From Methylomonas sp. AM2-LC (GTDB lineage: Bacteria > Pseudomonadota > Gammaproteobacteria > Methylococcales > Methylomonadaceae), in NCBI RefSeq assembly GCF_039904985.1, contig NZ_CP157007.1, positions 62,001 to 126,000 on the forward strand: a stretch of 64,000 nucleotides of DNA. Direction: 5' to 3'. Every line of letters starts with the position of its first letter. The first letter of the stretch is position 1. The position numbers and the translations under genes were made by a program. The notes beneath the pieces were generated by a model. That model was not told the origin of the DNA, did no database searches, and saw nothing but the letters and a program-made list of their open reading frames with translations. Positions 23,603 to 34,401 of this stretch are shown here, in pieces.

Positions 23603-24610
23603 TTACTTCGGTAGTGCGGATTCAATGCCAAAGGCATTTATCATTTGTTGTTCAAATACTAACGGCTCCAGAGCGATAACATTTCGATAATTTTCCAAAT
23701 TAGTATAGTGATCTTCAAAATGAGTAAATATGGAATCCACTATATTTGCAAAATTCTGCTCAAAGTTTTTAGATTGAACGTCCAATTTATATTCATTGCT
23801 AATTGGTAAATCAATAGGATTGGCTGCTGAACCATATAGCCCAGTAATAACACAGCAACCATGAATGGCCGCTTCTCTGGGTAAACGGTCTTTGCCGGGA
23901 TGATGGCCGAAATCGATATAGATTTTAGAGCTAAGAAAAATTTCGGCTAATTCTTCACGGTTATATCCCTGTAATGGTTTGAATAGCAAGTTGGGAAAGG
24001 TGCTTTTGAGTTTTTCAGTAATTTTGGCACCTTTGTTAGGATTAAACAAAATGATATTTTGTCTTTGAGTGTTAACAATTTTTTCAGACAGATCCTTTAA
24101 GTAACCAGGATCGGTATAAACAGGAATCGGATCGGATAAAGGAAAAGATTGAATTTGCCGATCAAGTAAGAATTGGTTTGCATAATCGCTTTGTGCAAAA
24201 TGCAGCAAATGTTTTAAGGCTCTAATGCCGCGTAAGGGTCTTTTACCCTTTATTAAATTTTTAAAATATCTGAAGTGATCTCTAAAAGGGTTGCCGTAGC
24301 GGATACAAGTATAATTATTAACTGACATCCACCAAATTGCCGCTTGTGCCTGTTTTACATGTAAGGCAAGTGTTGTCATTATTTCCGGAAAAATAATTAA
24401 CTCATGCTGGAAATCCTGATAGTTTGCAACCGTAATTTTGTATTTTTGATAGGGTTTTGGGGTTTCATGAAGCTTGTTAAATGGATGGTATACGATTGCC
24501 GCATTTTGCCCTAATCTGTTTAAGTCAAACACCAATTGATGAATAGCTTCCGGGCCGGCTGTGATTGCATTTGCCGGGCAGATAATCAGTATGCGATTAA
24601 ATTTAGACAT
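23603..24610 (-). CDS. Glycosyltransferase-like protein
   Basis: About 335-aa protein with the two-Rossmann-domain (GT-B) look of a glycosyltransferase. The N-terminal strand-loop NRILIICPANAITAGPEAIH, then QLVFDLNRLGQNAAIVYHP; the second half has NIILFNPNKGAKITEKL, FKPLQGYNREELAEIFLSSK, YIDFGHHPGKDRLPREAAIH and GCCVITG, typical of donor-sugar binding domains. Start taken at 24610 (MSKFNRIL); eight more residues are possible. Acceptor and sugar are unknown. It lies between the TA element and the outer transposon, so it is plasmid cargo. Confidence 0.72.
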   Translation of the reverse strand: MSKFNRILIICPANAITAGPEAIHQLVFDLNRLGQNAAIVYHPFNKLHETPKPYQKYKITVANYQDFQHELIIFPEIMTTLALHVKQAQAAIWWMSVNNYTCIRYGNPFRDHFRYFKNLIKGKRPLRGIRALKHLLHFAQSDYANQFLLDRQIQSFPLSDPIPVYTDPGYLKDLSEKIVNTQRQNIILFNPNKGAKITEKLKSTFPNLLFKPLQGYNREELAEIFLSSKIYIDFGHHPGKDRLPREAAIHGCCVITGLYGSAANPIDLPISNEYKLDVQSKNFEQNFANIVDSIFTHFEDHYTNLENYRNVIALEPLVFEQQMINAFGIESALPK

Positions 24611-24774
24611 AAACTTTGGATGGTGATGACGCATTAAAATGTCGCCAAATTAATATTAAACCAAAAATAATACAACATGATCAGGTAAACCCTGAACTTG
24701 ATACATACAATTGCATTATTCCTGAATCCGTGTTCAGGCTCGCACAATAACGCATAAGCCAATGATAAATAAGG

Positions 24775-24843
24775 TATAATACAGACTTTCTGTGTTCACC
24801 CGTTTTTGATTATGGCACGTTTTAAGCTAAAAGAATCCAAGAA
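24775..24843 (+). pseudogene. Start of a gene cut by the outer transposon
   Basis: A perfect -10 box TATAAT (24775-24780) precedes an ATG at 24812 and the reading frame MARFKLKESKK, which runs straight into the left terminal repeat at 24844. The peptide would then continue 29 codons into transposon DNA. No continuation of the gene is recognised beyond the right end (15226). Family unknown. Confidence 0.35.
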
Positions 24844-24889
24844 GGGGTGTAAGCCGGAACCCCAGAAAATTTTGTCACACAGAATAAAC

Positions 24890-25858
24890 CTATTTCCAGC
24901 CGCCGTCACATTCATCCCAATAACGGCCTGTTGATTCTTCTTGGAGTGACAGGTCGATTATTTCGCAATTGCGAAAATCAGCTATTTGATAAATCTCATC
25001 CAGAATTTCGTCGATTTGTTCTTTCAGATCAGCATCGTCGGCAAACTGCATCATAATCCGAGTTTCGGTATCATTCAGCTTCTGCCCTTGGTAATTGGTC
25101 AAAAGCATCCATGCGATTTTCTCTCGTACTGCTTTTTTACCGCGAGTAAATTTGCTGCCGTTCTCAACAAGAACCCAAAGAATGATTGCAACGGATTTGT
25201 TCGCTTCGACTTCTGGATCGGCGCATTGTGTGCTTACTGCCAGTGACGTATGCTTGATTGCGCTGCTTATCGTACTGCGACTGCATTTAATAGTTTTCTG
25301 TACAACATTCCATGAACTACCGCTTGCCAGCAATCGGTTAATGGCATTGTAACGCTCTAAGTCAACCATGCGCCCACGGTATTTTCCGGCAGCTTGTGCT
25401 TTTTCAATACCTTGCTTTTGCCGTTCCCGGCGCTGTTCATAGTCACGCCTGGCAATAGCGGCCAACATATCCAAAAGCATGTCGTTGATAGCGCCAAACA
25501 TCCGCGCATCAAACTCGTTTTGTATCGGCGATAGATGTTGCCAAGTAGTTGGCACATTCACCGCTACAACACGAACCTCACGTTTTCGGATAATGCCTTT
25601 TAAATTTTCCCATTCGGTGCTGGCCAAGCGTGAAAGCCGATCAATGTCTTCCACAAGCAAAATATCGCTTGGTCGACTATCTGCCAATAGCCGGAATAAC
25701 TCTGGACGCTTTAAATGAGCGCCGGATTCGTTTTCAGCATAATAATTACAAATGACCACACCATGTTCGTGCGCAAAGCGATCAAGAGAACCACGTGCAC
25801 GTTGGGCGTTTTGCTCGTTGGTAGAGGTTCGAAGATAAGCGCGGATAAAATGGGTCAT
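24890..25858 (-). CDS. tnpR: Large serine resolvase of outer transposon
   Basis: 322-aa serine recombinase, longer than classical ~185-aa resolvases. The catalytic domain is residues 1-~140 (Ser12 in YLRTSTNEQ; DILLVEDIDRLSRL; MFGAINDMLLDMLAAIARRD as the long E helix). A helix-turn-helix follows (RYNAINRLLASGSSWNVVQK, TIKCSRSTISSAIK), and then a ~110-residue C-terminal extension of unknown role. It resolves cointegrates of the outer element at the res-like region just upstream (25868-25983). In the left truncated copy only residues 1-156 remain, fused to TrbE. Confidence 0.92.
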   Translation of the reverse strand: MTHFIRAYLRTSTNEQNAQRARGSLDRFAHEHGVVICNYYAENESGAHLKRPELFRLLADSRPSDILLVEDIDRLSRLASTEWENLKGIIRKREVRVVAVNVPTTWQHLSPIQNEFDARMFGAINDMLLDMLAAIARRDYEQRRERQKQGIEKAQAAGKYRGRMVDLERYNAINRLLASGSSWNVVQKTIKCSRSTISSAIKHTSLAVSTQCADPEVEANKSVAIILWVLVENGSKFTRGKKAVREKIAWMLLTNYQGQKLNDTETRIMMQFADDADLKEQIDEILDEIYQIADFRNCEIIDLSLQEESTGRYWDECDGGWK

Positions 25859-25867
25859 TGGTACTAT

Positions 25868-25983
25868 TAAGGTTGTTTAATCGAACCGGTCTGATTAGAG
25901 TTATAGTTTCATCTTATATAGTACCATTTGCCACTAGTTCGATTAAGGGTTACCTTATTCGAACTAGAAAAGGGTATCGAACC
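25868..25983. promoter_or_regulatory. res-like region of large resolvase, copy 2
   Basis: Same as 5710-5825; the 34-bp inverted repeat is at 25934-25967. Here it lies beside an intact resolvase gene. Confidence 0.65.
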
Positions 25984-26028
25984 GTGATAAACTAAACCAT
26001 ATAAACTAAGTCTATTCAGGTTGTCATC

Positions 26029-26274
26029 ATGCAGACATATAATATTCATGACGCTAAAACCCAACTATCCCGTCTGGTAGAGCAAGCCGCCAAGGGTGAA
26101 CCGTTTGTCATCGCCAAGGCTGGCAAGCCGATGGTTAAAGTGATGGCGCTTAATGCGCCGGAGCCTTCTCAAATCAAGCGGTTCGGTTTTATGGCTGGAC
26201 AAATCCATGTACCGGATGATTTTGACCGGATGGGCGAAGAAGAAATCGTACAGCTATTTGAGGATGGCGCATGA
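26029..26274 (+). CDS. phd: Phd/YefM-family antitoxin, copy 2
   Basis: Identical to 5871-6116: 81-aa antitoxin overlapping vapC by 4 bp, carried by the outer transposon. Confidence 0.92.
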   Translation: MQTYNIHDAKTQLSRLVEQAAKGEPFVIAKAGKPMVKVMALNAPEPSQIKRFGFMAGQIHVPDDFDRMGEEEIVQLFEDGA

Positions 26275-26657
26275 AGCTGCTATTGGACACCCATCTGCTG
26301 CTATGGGCGGCGGAAGGTTTTGAGTATTTGCCACCGGATGCCCAGGCGCTGATGAGCGCCCCTGAAAACGAGCTGTTCTTCAGCGTCGCCAGTTTGTGGG
26401 AAATCGTTATCAAATGCGGCTTAGGCCGCAAAGACTTCCAGGTTGATCCGCGCTTGTTACGGCGGGGGCTACTGGACAATGGCTACAATGAACTGCCGAT
26501 CCTCAGCGAGCATGCGGTCACCATCGGCACCTTGCCACCCATCCATAAAGACCCTTTTGATCGGCTGCTTGTCGCCCAGGCCATTGTCGAAGGTATCACG
26601 CTACTGACGTCCGATGCCTATGTGGCTGAATACCCAGGTCCAGTGCAACACGTCTAA
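26271..26657 (+). CDS. vapC: VapC-type PIN toxin, copy 2
   Basis: Identical to 6113-6499: 128-aa PIN-domain ribonuclease with Asp6 and the KDPFDRLLVAQA motif. Confidence 0.92.
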   Translation: MKLLLDTHLLLWAAEGFEYLPPDAQALMSAPENELFFSVASLWEIVIKCGLGRKDFQVDPRLLRRGLLDNGYNELPILSEHAVTIGTLPPIHKDPFDRLLVAQAIVEGITLLTSDAYVAEYPGPVQHV

Positions 26658-26660
26658 TGA

Positions 26661-27577
26661 ATGGCAGCAAAAAATAAGCTGCTGACCGTACTATCGGAAG
26701 CCGAGCAGTATGCTCTATATGGCCTGCCAGATTTTGATGATGCTCAGCGGCTGGAGTATCTGGCACTTTCGGAAAACGAACTGATGCTTGCGACCAGCCG
26801 CCCCGGTCTTCATGCCCAGGTTTATTGCATTTTGCAAATCGGTTATTTCAAGGCAAAGCACAGCTTTTTCCGCTTTGACTGGAACGAAGTCGAGGACGAT
26901 TGCGCCTTTGTATTGAGCCGTTATTTCATCGGCGATGCATTTGAAAGGAAGCCGATAACCAACCATGAGCATTACACTCAGCGCGGGCGTATTGCCGAGT
27001 TGTTCGGCTATCGGTTGTGGACTTCCGACTTTCTGCCGCAGCTAGCGCGTCAGGCCGAGTCTATTGTGCGGCGTGACGTCTCGCCGGGATTTGTAGCCGT
27101 CGAGCTGCTCGTCTGGCTTAACGGCCACAAAATCATTCGGCCAGGCTACACTACGCTGCAAGAGTTGATCAGCGAAACGCTTTCCTCCGAACGCCGACGG
27201 CTTGGCGGACTACTTGCAGAAATACTGGATGACGCGACCAAAGCCACGCTGACCCAGCTCCTGGTGCGTGATGATACCCTGTCTCAATTAGCGGCGCTAA
27301 AGCAGGATGCCAAGAATTTCGGCTGGCGTCAGATGATCCGCGAACGCGAGAAGCGCACCCTGCTGGAACCACTGCACAGGATTGCAAAAGCCTTGCTGCC
27401 CAAGTTGGGCGTTTCCCAGCAGAACTTGCTCTACTATGCGAGTTTGGCCAATTTTTATACCGTTCACGACTTGCGAAACCTCAAGCCGGAGCAGACCTAT
27501 CTCTACTTGTTGTGCTATGCCTGGCAACGCTACCGCCAGTTTACCGATAATCTGGTCGATGCGATGGCTTTCCACAT
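26661..27577 (+). pseudogene. Outer transposase N-terminal fragment, copy 2
   Basis: Identical to 6503-7419; cut at 27578 by the inner transposon. The open frame continues into the inverted repeat to 27677. Confidence 0.88.
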
Positions 27578-27892
27578 GGGGTTAATTAACCAAAAGAACG
27601 GTTTGTCCCGCGACACCCCTGGAGCCCTTGGTATTAGCGGCTTTCAGACGAAATATCGATTTCAAATTCGCCACTAAAAATTCTATAGCCTATTGAATAT
27701 TAATAACTTATTGTGCGTCACAAAATTCATGCTTGCCGATAAAGTTGGCTGACCGAAAGGATTAGGAATAATTAGTAAATGAGTAACGCCAACGTCACGC
27801 CAAGGTTCTGAATACAATGCTATTCACACTGTTCGTAATGATGCTATTCCAACCTGATACGAAACAATATCGATGGGATATGGAATGGTATT

Positions 27893-28525
27893 TTAGTTCT
27901 GCTTGCTGACGGCAAGCTTAAATCCCAGGAATACAAACACGCCTCCCGCTGTTCGCGTTAGCCAGGCAAATAAAAGCTTGCGGGGAGATAGGCGCTGATT
28001 AAGATGGTCTGCGAACCAAGCGAGGAACAAGCACCAAATTGTGCCAGTAAAATTAAAAATCCCGCCCAGGAAGATAAAGGCCAAGGCTTTGTTTGGCGCT
28101 TCATGCTCGATAAACTGTGGAACGAAAGCCAGAAAGAAAATCGCCACTTTTGGGTTGAGAACGTTGGTCAGAAAGCCTTGACGAAAAATACTGCGTAGGG
28201 ACGCTGGCTGCGAGTTCTTTAGTGCATCTGAACAGGGTGAAGTACTGCGCATCAAGGTAATTCCTATGTATACGAGATACACTGCACCAATCAGCTTAAG
28301 CGTGGAGAATGCAGTCGAAGAAGCCGCAAGTAGCGCTGACAAGCCAACAGCGGCGGCAAAAATATGCAGGTAACAGCCCAGGGCTATACCGAGTGCGGCG
28401 GCTACGCCGGCAGAACGACCTTGGCCGACACTACGGGCAACAATATACAGCGAGTCTGCGCCAGGTGTGATATTTAGCAATAGACCAGAGATTACAAAAA
28501 GTGTTAGATCATGAGTGCCGAGCAT
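27893..28525 (-). CDS. LysE/RhtB-family exporter, copy 2
   Basis: Identical to 7735-8367: 210-aa amino-acid/metabolite exporter, cargo of the inner transposon. Confidence 0.9.
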   Translation of the reverse strand: MLGTHDLTLFVISGLLLNITPGADSLYIVARSVGQGRSAGVAAALGIALGCYLHIFAAAVGLSALLAASSTAFSTLKLIGAVYLVYIGITLMRSTSPCSDALKNSQPASLRSIFRQGFLTNVLNPKVAIFFLAFVPQFIEHEAPNKALAFIFLGGIFNFTGTIWCLFLAWFADHLNQRLSPRKLLFAWLTRTAGGVFVFLGFKLAVSKQN

Positions 28526-28570
28526 AAGTTATAAAGTCAGTCGTTATTTTTAAAAAAATTCCCTTTGAGG

Positions 28571-29098
28571 CTATGTATTTGCTTCCGCATCAACACTGGC
28601 TATATTAAAAACCATACTGTCCATCCCCATAAGGCGCTCTTGATGGCTGAATTGAAATCCGGTTTTTTCCAAAACACGTATTGAAGCCAGATTTTTTGTA
28701 TGCGTAAACGCCATTAAATATTTCAGCTCTAATATTTGAAAGTAATACCGAATCCAAGCGGATGTTACTTCTGTTGCTATACCTTGGTTCCAGAAGCTTG
28801 GCAACAATCTATAGCCTAACTCGAAACTATGACATTCAGGAAAATACATGGGGCCAGAGTCGCCAATCGGTTTCATGGTATTACGATCAAGAATTATCCA
28901 TTTTGCATATCCATATTGATTTTGGTGCTCAATATAATGCGTTATCCTCAAAATGGTGGACTCCAGATTAATATCTGGGCCATGAGGCGTGAATTTCATG
29001 ACCTCTGGATCACCAAACCAAGAAAATGACTGTATTGCATCATCCTCGGTAAATGGCCTGAGGATCGTTCGGGCTGTTTGCAATTCTGTTATTTGCAT
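28571..29098 (-). CDS. GNAT acetyltransferase, copy 2
   Basis: Identical to 8413-8940: RimJ/RimL-like acetyltransferase next to the exporter. Confidence 0.87.
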   Translation of the reverse strand: MQITELQTARTILRPFTEDDAIQSFSWFGDPEVMKFTPHGPDINLESTILRITHYIEHQNQYGYAKWIILDRNTMKPIGDSGPMYFPECHSFELGYRLLPSFWNQGIATEVTSAWIRYYFQILELKYLMAFTHTKNLASIRVLEKTGFQFSHQERLMGMDSMVFNIASVDAEANT

Positions 29099-29178
29099 TG
29101 AATACACTTCGAATAAGGTTAGATTATATTCCAAGTCTGTTTTGGAACAGTGAACAAAAAGTCACACAGCGAGGAATG

Positions 29179-29757
29179 TTATGTTTTTCCCGATTCATTT
29201 CGTTTTTCTGCAATATGGGAGAAGAATTTCCGCCTCCCCACGCCAGCAATTTCACATACCTCAGCAGCGGTTTTGCCTGAATTTTCATATAAGATTCTGG
29301 CATTTTCCAATTTTTCAGGATCAGTCTTAGGTCGCCCCCCGGTTTTACCACGCGCTTTAGCAGATGAACGGCCTGCCGCCGCCCGTTCTGCGCGTAGCTC
29401 CCGCTCCATTTGGTGAATGGCACCCATCATCGACAAGAAACAACGACCAGTAGCTGTTGTTGTGTCGATATTTTCTCGCAATGACACCAAGTTAATCTGT
29501 CGTTGTTCCAAAACTTTGGCCGTTGTCAGTAAATCCATCAAAGAGCGCGTCATGCGGCTTAATTCACTCACGACCAAAGTATCACCTGGGCGAGCATATT
29601 CCAAAAACTGATCCCAGCCAGGTCGATCCATGTGTGAACCGGTCATTTTGTCGGAAAAGATTTTCCCGCAACCGGCTTTCTGTAAAGCATCGATTTGAGA
29701 ATCCAGATTTTGGCCGATACTGCTGACCCGTGCATAGCCGATTCGATGGAGAGACAT
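29179..29757 (-). CDS. tnpR: TnpR serine resolvase of inner transposon, copy 2
   Basis: Identical to 9021-9599: 192-aa resolvase diverging from tnpA across res. Confidence 0.93.
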   Translation of the reverse strand: MSLHRIGYARVSSIGQNLDSQIDALQKAGCGKIFSDKMTGSHMDRPGWDQFLEYARPGDTLVVSELSRMTRSLMDLLTTAKVLEQRQINLVSLRENIDTTTATGRCFLSMMGAIHQMERELRAERAAAGRSSAKARGKTGGRPKTDPEKLENARILYENSGKTAAEVCEIAGVGRRKFFSHIAEKRNESGKT

Positions 29758-29784
29758 ATCTGTAGAAGTAGAATGGGTGTACAT

Positions 29785-29917
29785 AGTGCAAAAAGTTAAC
29801 ACATAGTACAGGTAAATGCATTATGATTTTAGCAAAGGTTTTTGCACTAAAAATGAAAGGAATTGCAATCCGAAAGAACCGGTCAACTTAGAGTGCAGAA
29901 AGTACACTTTTTGCACT
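29785..29917. promoter_or_regulatory. res site of inner transposon, copy 2
   Basis: Same as 9627-9759; the 12+2+12 crossover-like pair is at 29892-29917. It is in direct orientation relative to copies 1 and 3, so it is a substrate for resolution. Confidence 0.8.
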
Positions 29918-30028
29918 GACTAAAAAGCAGCCCCCATCCATCAGAATTCGAATATCAAGCGACCGAGAAAAACAGTGGTGTGGAAATAACCGTGCCATAA
30001 CCATCATCCTCATCAAATAGAAACCAGC

Positions 30029-33000
30029 ATGGCTCGACTGACGATTTTAACCCAGGACGAAATCAATGATCTTTACGAAATACCCACGCTGGATGACGAC
30101 GATCGATCATTTTTATTTGCCCTCGATACCGACGACATAGCCGTGCTCGATAGCTTTGAAAACAACACTACCTGTAAAGTGGATTACATCCTACAGCTTG
30201 GTTATTACCGGGCTGTCAATTACTTCTTCCTATTCAGCTTCCAAAAAGTTAAAGCGGATGCGGCGTTCATCATGCGGCTTTATTTTCCAGATGAGCCATT
30301 TCCCAAAAAGCAGGTGTCTAAAAATCATCACTACCGGAACCGCTACGAGGTGATGAATAAATTCGGCCTGAAAGATGTCGATACAGATTTTCAAAGCCAA
30401 TTACTCAAAGAAGCAAAAGCGCTTGTCAAACGACACGCACTATCGCGGTTCGTGTTGGAAGGCTTGTTGAGCTATTGCCAACAACAAAATGTCATCCGGC
30501 CAGCTTATTCAAGTTTACAGGATATTGTGACTACCGCGCTTCAAGAGGAAAGAAACTGGCTGGTCAATAAACTTTACACCGATGCCGATAAAGAACTGCG
30601 TGCGGAATTGGATAAGCTGTTAACGAACGACGAACTGTTTTATAACCTCACCTTGCTAAAAAAGGATCAGAAGAATTTCAGCACCACTGAAATTAAAAAT
30701 AGCGTCGCCAAACAACAGCTTGTCATCGGCATTTACCAAAAATCTCAGACCCTGATGCCTAAGCTGGGACTCTCAGAACAGAATATTATCTACTATGCAA
30801 ATCTGGCGGAATTTTACACCATCCAGAAACTCAAGCGGTTAACCGATAAAAATCTGGTACGGCTGTACCTGCTTTGTTACGCTCATCGCCGGTTTCTTAA
30901 AATCAATGACCATCTGGTATCCAGCTTGATACAGAAGATGACAAAATATACCGATGACGCCAACGACTATCAACGTTCAGAAATAGAGTTGATTGAAAAC
31001 GTCGATTCCAAGCTTAGGCAGCAGGCATGTAAGGTGCTGGCCATCAATATCGATAGCGGTATTCCCGATGAACAAGTCAGGGCCAAAGCCTTTGAAGTGG
31101 TTCCAGAAGCCGATTATAAACAATTTCTAGATGAATTTAAAAAGCCCAATCTAGACAGGGACTTCTATCGTTGGCAATACTATGGGCAACAGGCATTAAC
31201 CATAAAAAGGAACCTGCGGCCAATTTTCAAAGTCCTGGACTTTTCTTGCACGAACGCTGGGCTAACAGAAGCCATTGTGTTTTTAAGGCGGCACCTGAGC
31301 AGCGGACTATCATTTCGGGATTATGCCTATGAAGACATCCCCATGAACTTTTTTCCTCAATCGCTGAAAAAATACCTCACCTATAAAGTGCTGGTCGATG
31401 ATAAGAAGGTCAAAAAAGTGGATGGCGACCGCTATGAATGCATGGTTTATAGCCAGCTAAAACAGGGCATTGCCAATACCAGCGTGTTTATTAAAGACAG
31501 TAATTGCTATCGTACCCTGGACGATGAACTGATCGACATTGAATATTGGGCGCAACATAAAGATGAAATATTAAAGCAGCTCAACATGCCTTTATTGTCA
31601 ATGAACATCGAAGACTTATTAAGTAAACTCGAAGCCAGCCTGAAAGAGAAATATGCGCGAGTGAACCAAAACATTAAAAACGGTGAAAACTCTAGCCTAA
31701 AAATTCATCGCAATAAGCAAGGCGAGCTGGTTAACTGGACTTTGCCTTATACCCGTCTTGATGACGGGATTAACAATCCATTCTATGAAAAGCTCTTGGT
31801 CTCAAGCATCGGCGATATTCTTAAGTTTTCGGCAGAGGCTACCGGTTTTCTAAAGTCTTTTTCACATCTTCAGCCAAAATACGCGAAGTCACACCCCGAC
31901 CCTGAAGTTATTCATGCCTGTGTTATCGCCAATGCAACGGGGGTTGAAGCGAAGAAAATGAAGGCGATCAGCGATGTAAAAGAGCAAGATCTGGATCGGG
32001 TTAGTAAAAGCTATATTCGCTTTCAAACCCTATGCGCCGCCAATGATGTGATTATGAACCATACCGCCAAGCTGCCCATTTTTGGCGAGTATAATTTAGC
32101 TGACTACGGTGTTCACGCCAGTGTTGACGGTCAAAAATTGGCAACGAAATACCATACGATCAAATCCAGGTACGGAAAAAAATATTTTGGCCTTCTGAAA
32201 GGCGTGGTCTTATTGGGACTCATCGGCAATCATCTCCCCTTGCGTCTGAAAGTCATCGGTGCAAACCAGCACGAAAGTCACTTCTTACTGGATATTGTCG
32301 AAAGTAATACATCAGATGTTGAAATTACGGCGGTATCCGGCGATATGCACAGTATCAATCGCGTTAACTTTGCCTTAATGTATATGTTTGGCTATCGATT
32401 TATGCCTCGCTTTACTCAGCTATCTGATAAATCAGATCAAAAATTGGTGAGTTTCGATGAGATCGACAAGTACGCAAAACACCTTATTAAGCCCAGCAAA
32501 AAGGTCAATAAATCGCTCATTATTAAGGAATGGGATAAAATTTTGAGAATTCTAGCCTCTCTGGCAATCAAAAAGACCACGCAAAGCCATATTGTGAGTA
32601 AATTATCGTCTTGTAAAAAGATCGATTCGACCTTAAAAGCCTTGATTGCCTTTGATGAAATCATTATGACCGATTATTTGCTGGATTATATCGATAGCAA
32701 GGAAATCCGCGAAGTGGTGCAAGGCTCATTGAACCGTGGCGAATCCTACCACCAGTTAAGCTCCACTATTTCCAAAGTCAGCGGCGGCAGGATGCTTAAT
32801 GGAAAAACTGAAATTGAACTCGACATTAATGCCGAATCCATCAGGCTCATTGCCAACGCGGTGATTTTTTATAATGCGACCATTCTATCGGCGCTTTATC
32901 AGCACTATCTAACGATTGATCCGGAAAAGGCGAAAGAAATAGTAAGATTTTCACCTGTTGCCTGGCAGCATATCAACTTCATTGGCAAGTATGAATTTTA

Positions 33001-33088
33001 CAATCGAGAACATATTGTTAATATTCAAGAGGTTATCAAGAAACTTATTGGCGAATTTGAAATCGATATTTCGGCTGCAAGCCGCTAA
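30029..33088 (+). CDS. tnpA: Tn3-family transposase TnpA, copy 2
   Basis: Identical to 9871-12930: 1,019 aa with Asp700, Asp772 and Glu905. Confidence 0.96.
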   Translation: MARLTILTQDEINDLYEIPTLDDDDRSFLFALDTDDIAVLDSFENNTTCKVDYILQLGYYRAVNYFFLFSFQKVKADAAFIMRLYFPDEPFPKKQVSKNHHYRNRYEVMNKFGLKDVDTDFQSQLLKEAKALVKRHALSRFVLEGLLSYCQQQNVIRPAYSSLQDIVTTALQEERNWLVNKLYTDADKELRAELDKLLTNDELFYNLTLLKKDQKNFSTTEIKNSVAKQQLVIGIYQKSQTLMPKLGLSEQNIIYYANLAEFYTIQKLKRLTDKNLVRLYLLCYAHRRFLKINDHLVSSLIQKMTKYTDDANDYQRSEIELIENVDSKLRQQACKVLAINIDSGIPDEQVRAKAFEVVPEADYKQFLDEFKKPNLDRDFYRWQYYGQQALTIKRNLRPIFKVLDFSCTNAGLTEAIVFLRRHLSSGLSFRDYAYEDIPMNFFPQSLKKYLTYKVLVDDKKVKKVDGDRYECMVYSQLKQGIANTSVFIKDSNCYRTLDDELIDIEYWAQHKDEILKQLNMPLLSMNIEDLLSKLEASLKEKYARVNQNIKNGENSSLKIHRNKQGELVNWTLPYTRLDDGINNPFYEKLLVSSIGDILKFSAEATGFLKSFSHLQPKYAKSHPDPEVIHACVIANATGVEAKKMKAISDVKEQDLDRVSKSYIRFQTLCAANDVIMNHTAKLPIFGEYNLADYGVHASVDGQKLATKYHTIKSRYGKKYFGLLKGVVLLGLIGNHLPLRLKVIGANQHESHFLLDIVESNTSDVEITAVSGDMHSINRVNFALMYMFGYRFMPRFTQLSDKSDQKLVSFDEIDKYAKHLIKPSKKVNKSLIIKEWDKILRILASLAIKKTTQSHIVSKLSSCKKIDSTLKALIAFDEIIMTDYLLDYIDSKEIREVVQGSLNRGESYHQLSSTISKVSGGRMLNGKTEIELDINAESIRLIANAVIFYNATILSALYQHYLTIDPEKAKEIVRFSPVAWQHINFIGKYEFYNREHIVNIQEVIKKLIGEFEIDISAASR

Positions 33089-33184
33089 TACCGAGGGCTC
33101 CAGGGGTATCGCGGGACAAACCGTTCTTTTGGTTAAATAACCCCATTAACCGGATTATTCAAACAATAAGCATAAAAGTTAGAA

Positions 33185-33529
33185 CTACACACAATCTAAT
33201 GACCGCCAAAAGCTTAAAATAGAATCAAAAGTAATGACTAATGTCACTCCTAAAACAATGAGCATTTTAAACGAAAAAGATGTATTTGATTTCAATAAAC
33301 TATATTTTTGCATTATATTAATGGCAAATAAAATAACCATTGAAACTATCCATGATATAAAAAAATATTTTAGAGATAATAGTCCAATCGCCGCACCACC
33401 CCCAGCGGCAGTTTGACCACTTTTACTTTTACACAGTAATTCATCAACCTCAAGAAACATTATTGCATACAAAATACCGAATAATGAACTGATAATCAAA
33501 TAACGAATAAAGGAAATTAAATACTTCAT
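33185..33529 (-). CDS. Candidate Rhs immunity protein, copy 2
   Basis: Identical to 13027-13371: 114-aa membrane protein overlapping the end of the rhs tip gene. Confidence 0.55.
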   Translation of the reverse strand: MKYLISFIRYLIISSLFGILYAIMFLEVDELLCKSKSGQTAAGGGAAIGLLSLKYFFISWIVSMVILFAINIMQKYSLLKSNTSFSFKMLIVLGVTLVITFDSILSFWRSLDCV

Positions 33530-34401
33530 TTTGAATAAACAGATCTTATTTGATTTGTATTTGATTTATTTGGATAAATAACAAAACCTCCATCAGCCGC
33601 CGCACTATCTTCTTCATCAGATAGGGATAAACTACCTGATGATTGTGTGGGTAAAGGCAATGTAAGAGAATATCCGTAGTTTATGGCTTCTTGATCTCTA
33701 GGATCATCAAAAGTGTCATTTGACTTCAAAGCATATGCCTGAGCGCCAATTATTGCTGTTGTTTGTGATAAACCTAAAGAATTAACACCTGCTGCCCAAA
33801 TTACATTACCAACATAGTCATTTAATTCGGCTTGGTCATTTAAAAAATAAACTGCATTATTAGGCAAGTATTGTTTTGTATCCCATGGGCCACCAGTTAC
33901 AGACTGTTGTGCAATTTCGTCAAAACTAGCATCGCCAGTCGCACCATTTAGCCTATTATTTAGAATATAATTAACGCCACCGTTTATGTATGAATTAGTT
34001 TGGTTAACATTGAAAACAGTATTAAAACTATTACCTTGCTGAACTACCATATTATAAACACCAACTCCCATTGAGGCAGTATTACCATTTGAATCAGATA
34101 CCTGATAATTAACTCCTGCTAATGGCGAGTTCGTAATTGTAGGATTGTTTGAACCTGCCGTGTAAGTAACATCAACAAAACCAGTTGGATCATTCCCATT
34201 AACCGGATTATTATTGGCATAGGTATAAAAATTAACCCCTGCTCCAAACCCCTTACGGTCTTCACTAATAAACCGCCCAGTGATAGGATCATAATACCTG
34301 TCTCGATAATAATAAAACCCCGTTTCTGTATCCTGCTCACGTCCAGTATATTTCAACAGGTTGTTACTACTACCGGAGGCGTTGGATATGGTTCCAAAAG
34401 A
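33526..34401 (-). pseudogene. Orphan Rhs tip with type-44-like toxin domain, copy 2
   Basis: Identical to 13368-14243; first ATG at 34356, truncated upstream by the MITE at 34402. Confidence 0.65.

Larger units (their letters stand above)
5233..25390. repeat. 20,158-bp tandem unit, copy 1
   Basis: The sequence from 5233 recurs at 25391 and again at 45549 with a constant offset of 20,158; all genes compared have identical translations. The left limit is exact: upstream of 5233 the DNA is trbE, while upstream of 25391 it is the rest of the resolvase gene. The unit contains its own iterons, RepA-like gene, parA and kfrA, so a single circularised unit would be a plausible 20.2-kb plasmid. Its rightmost part (24844-25390) is the left end of the outer Tn3-family transposon that continues into copy 2. 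Confidence 0.95.
27578..33144. mobile_element. Inner Tn3-family transposon, copy 2
   Basis: Same as 7420-12986, with inverted repeats at 27578-27633 and 33089-33144 and the same flanks (CACAT, ATTAA). Confidence 0.9.
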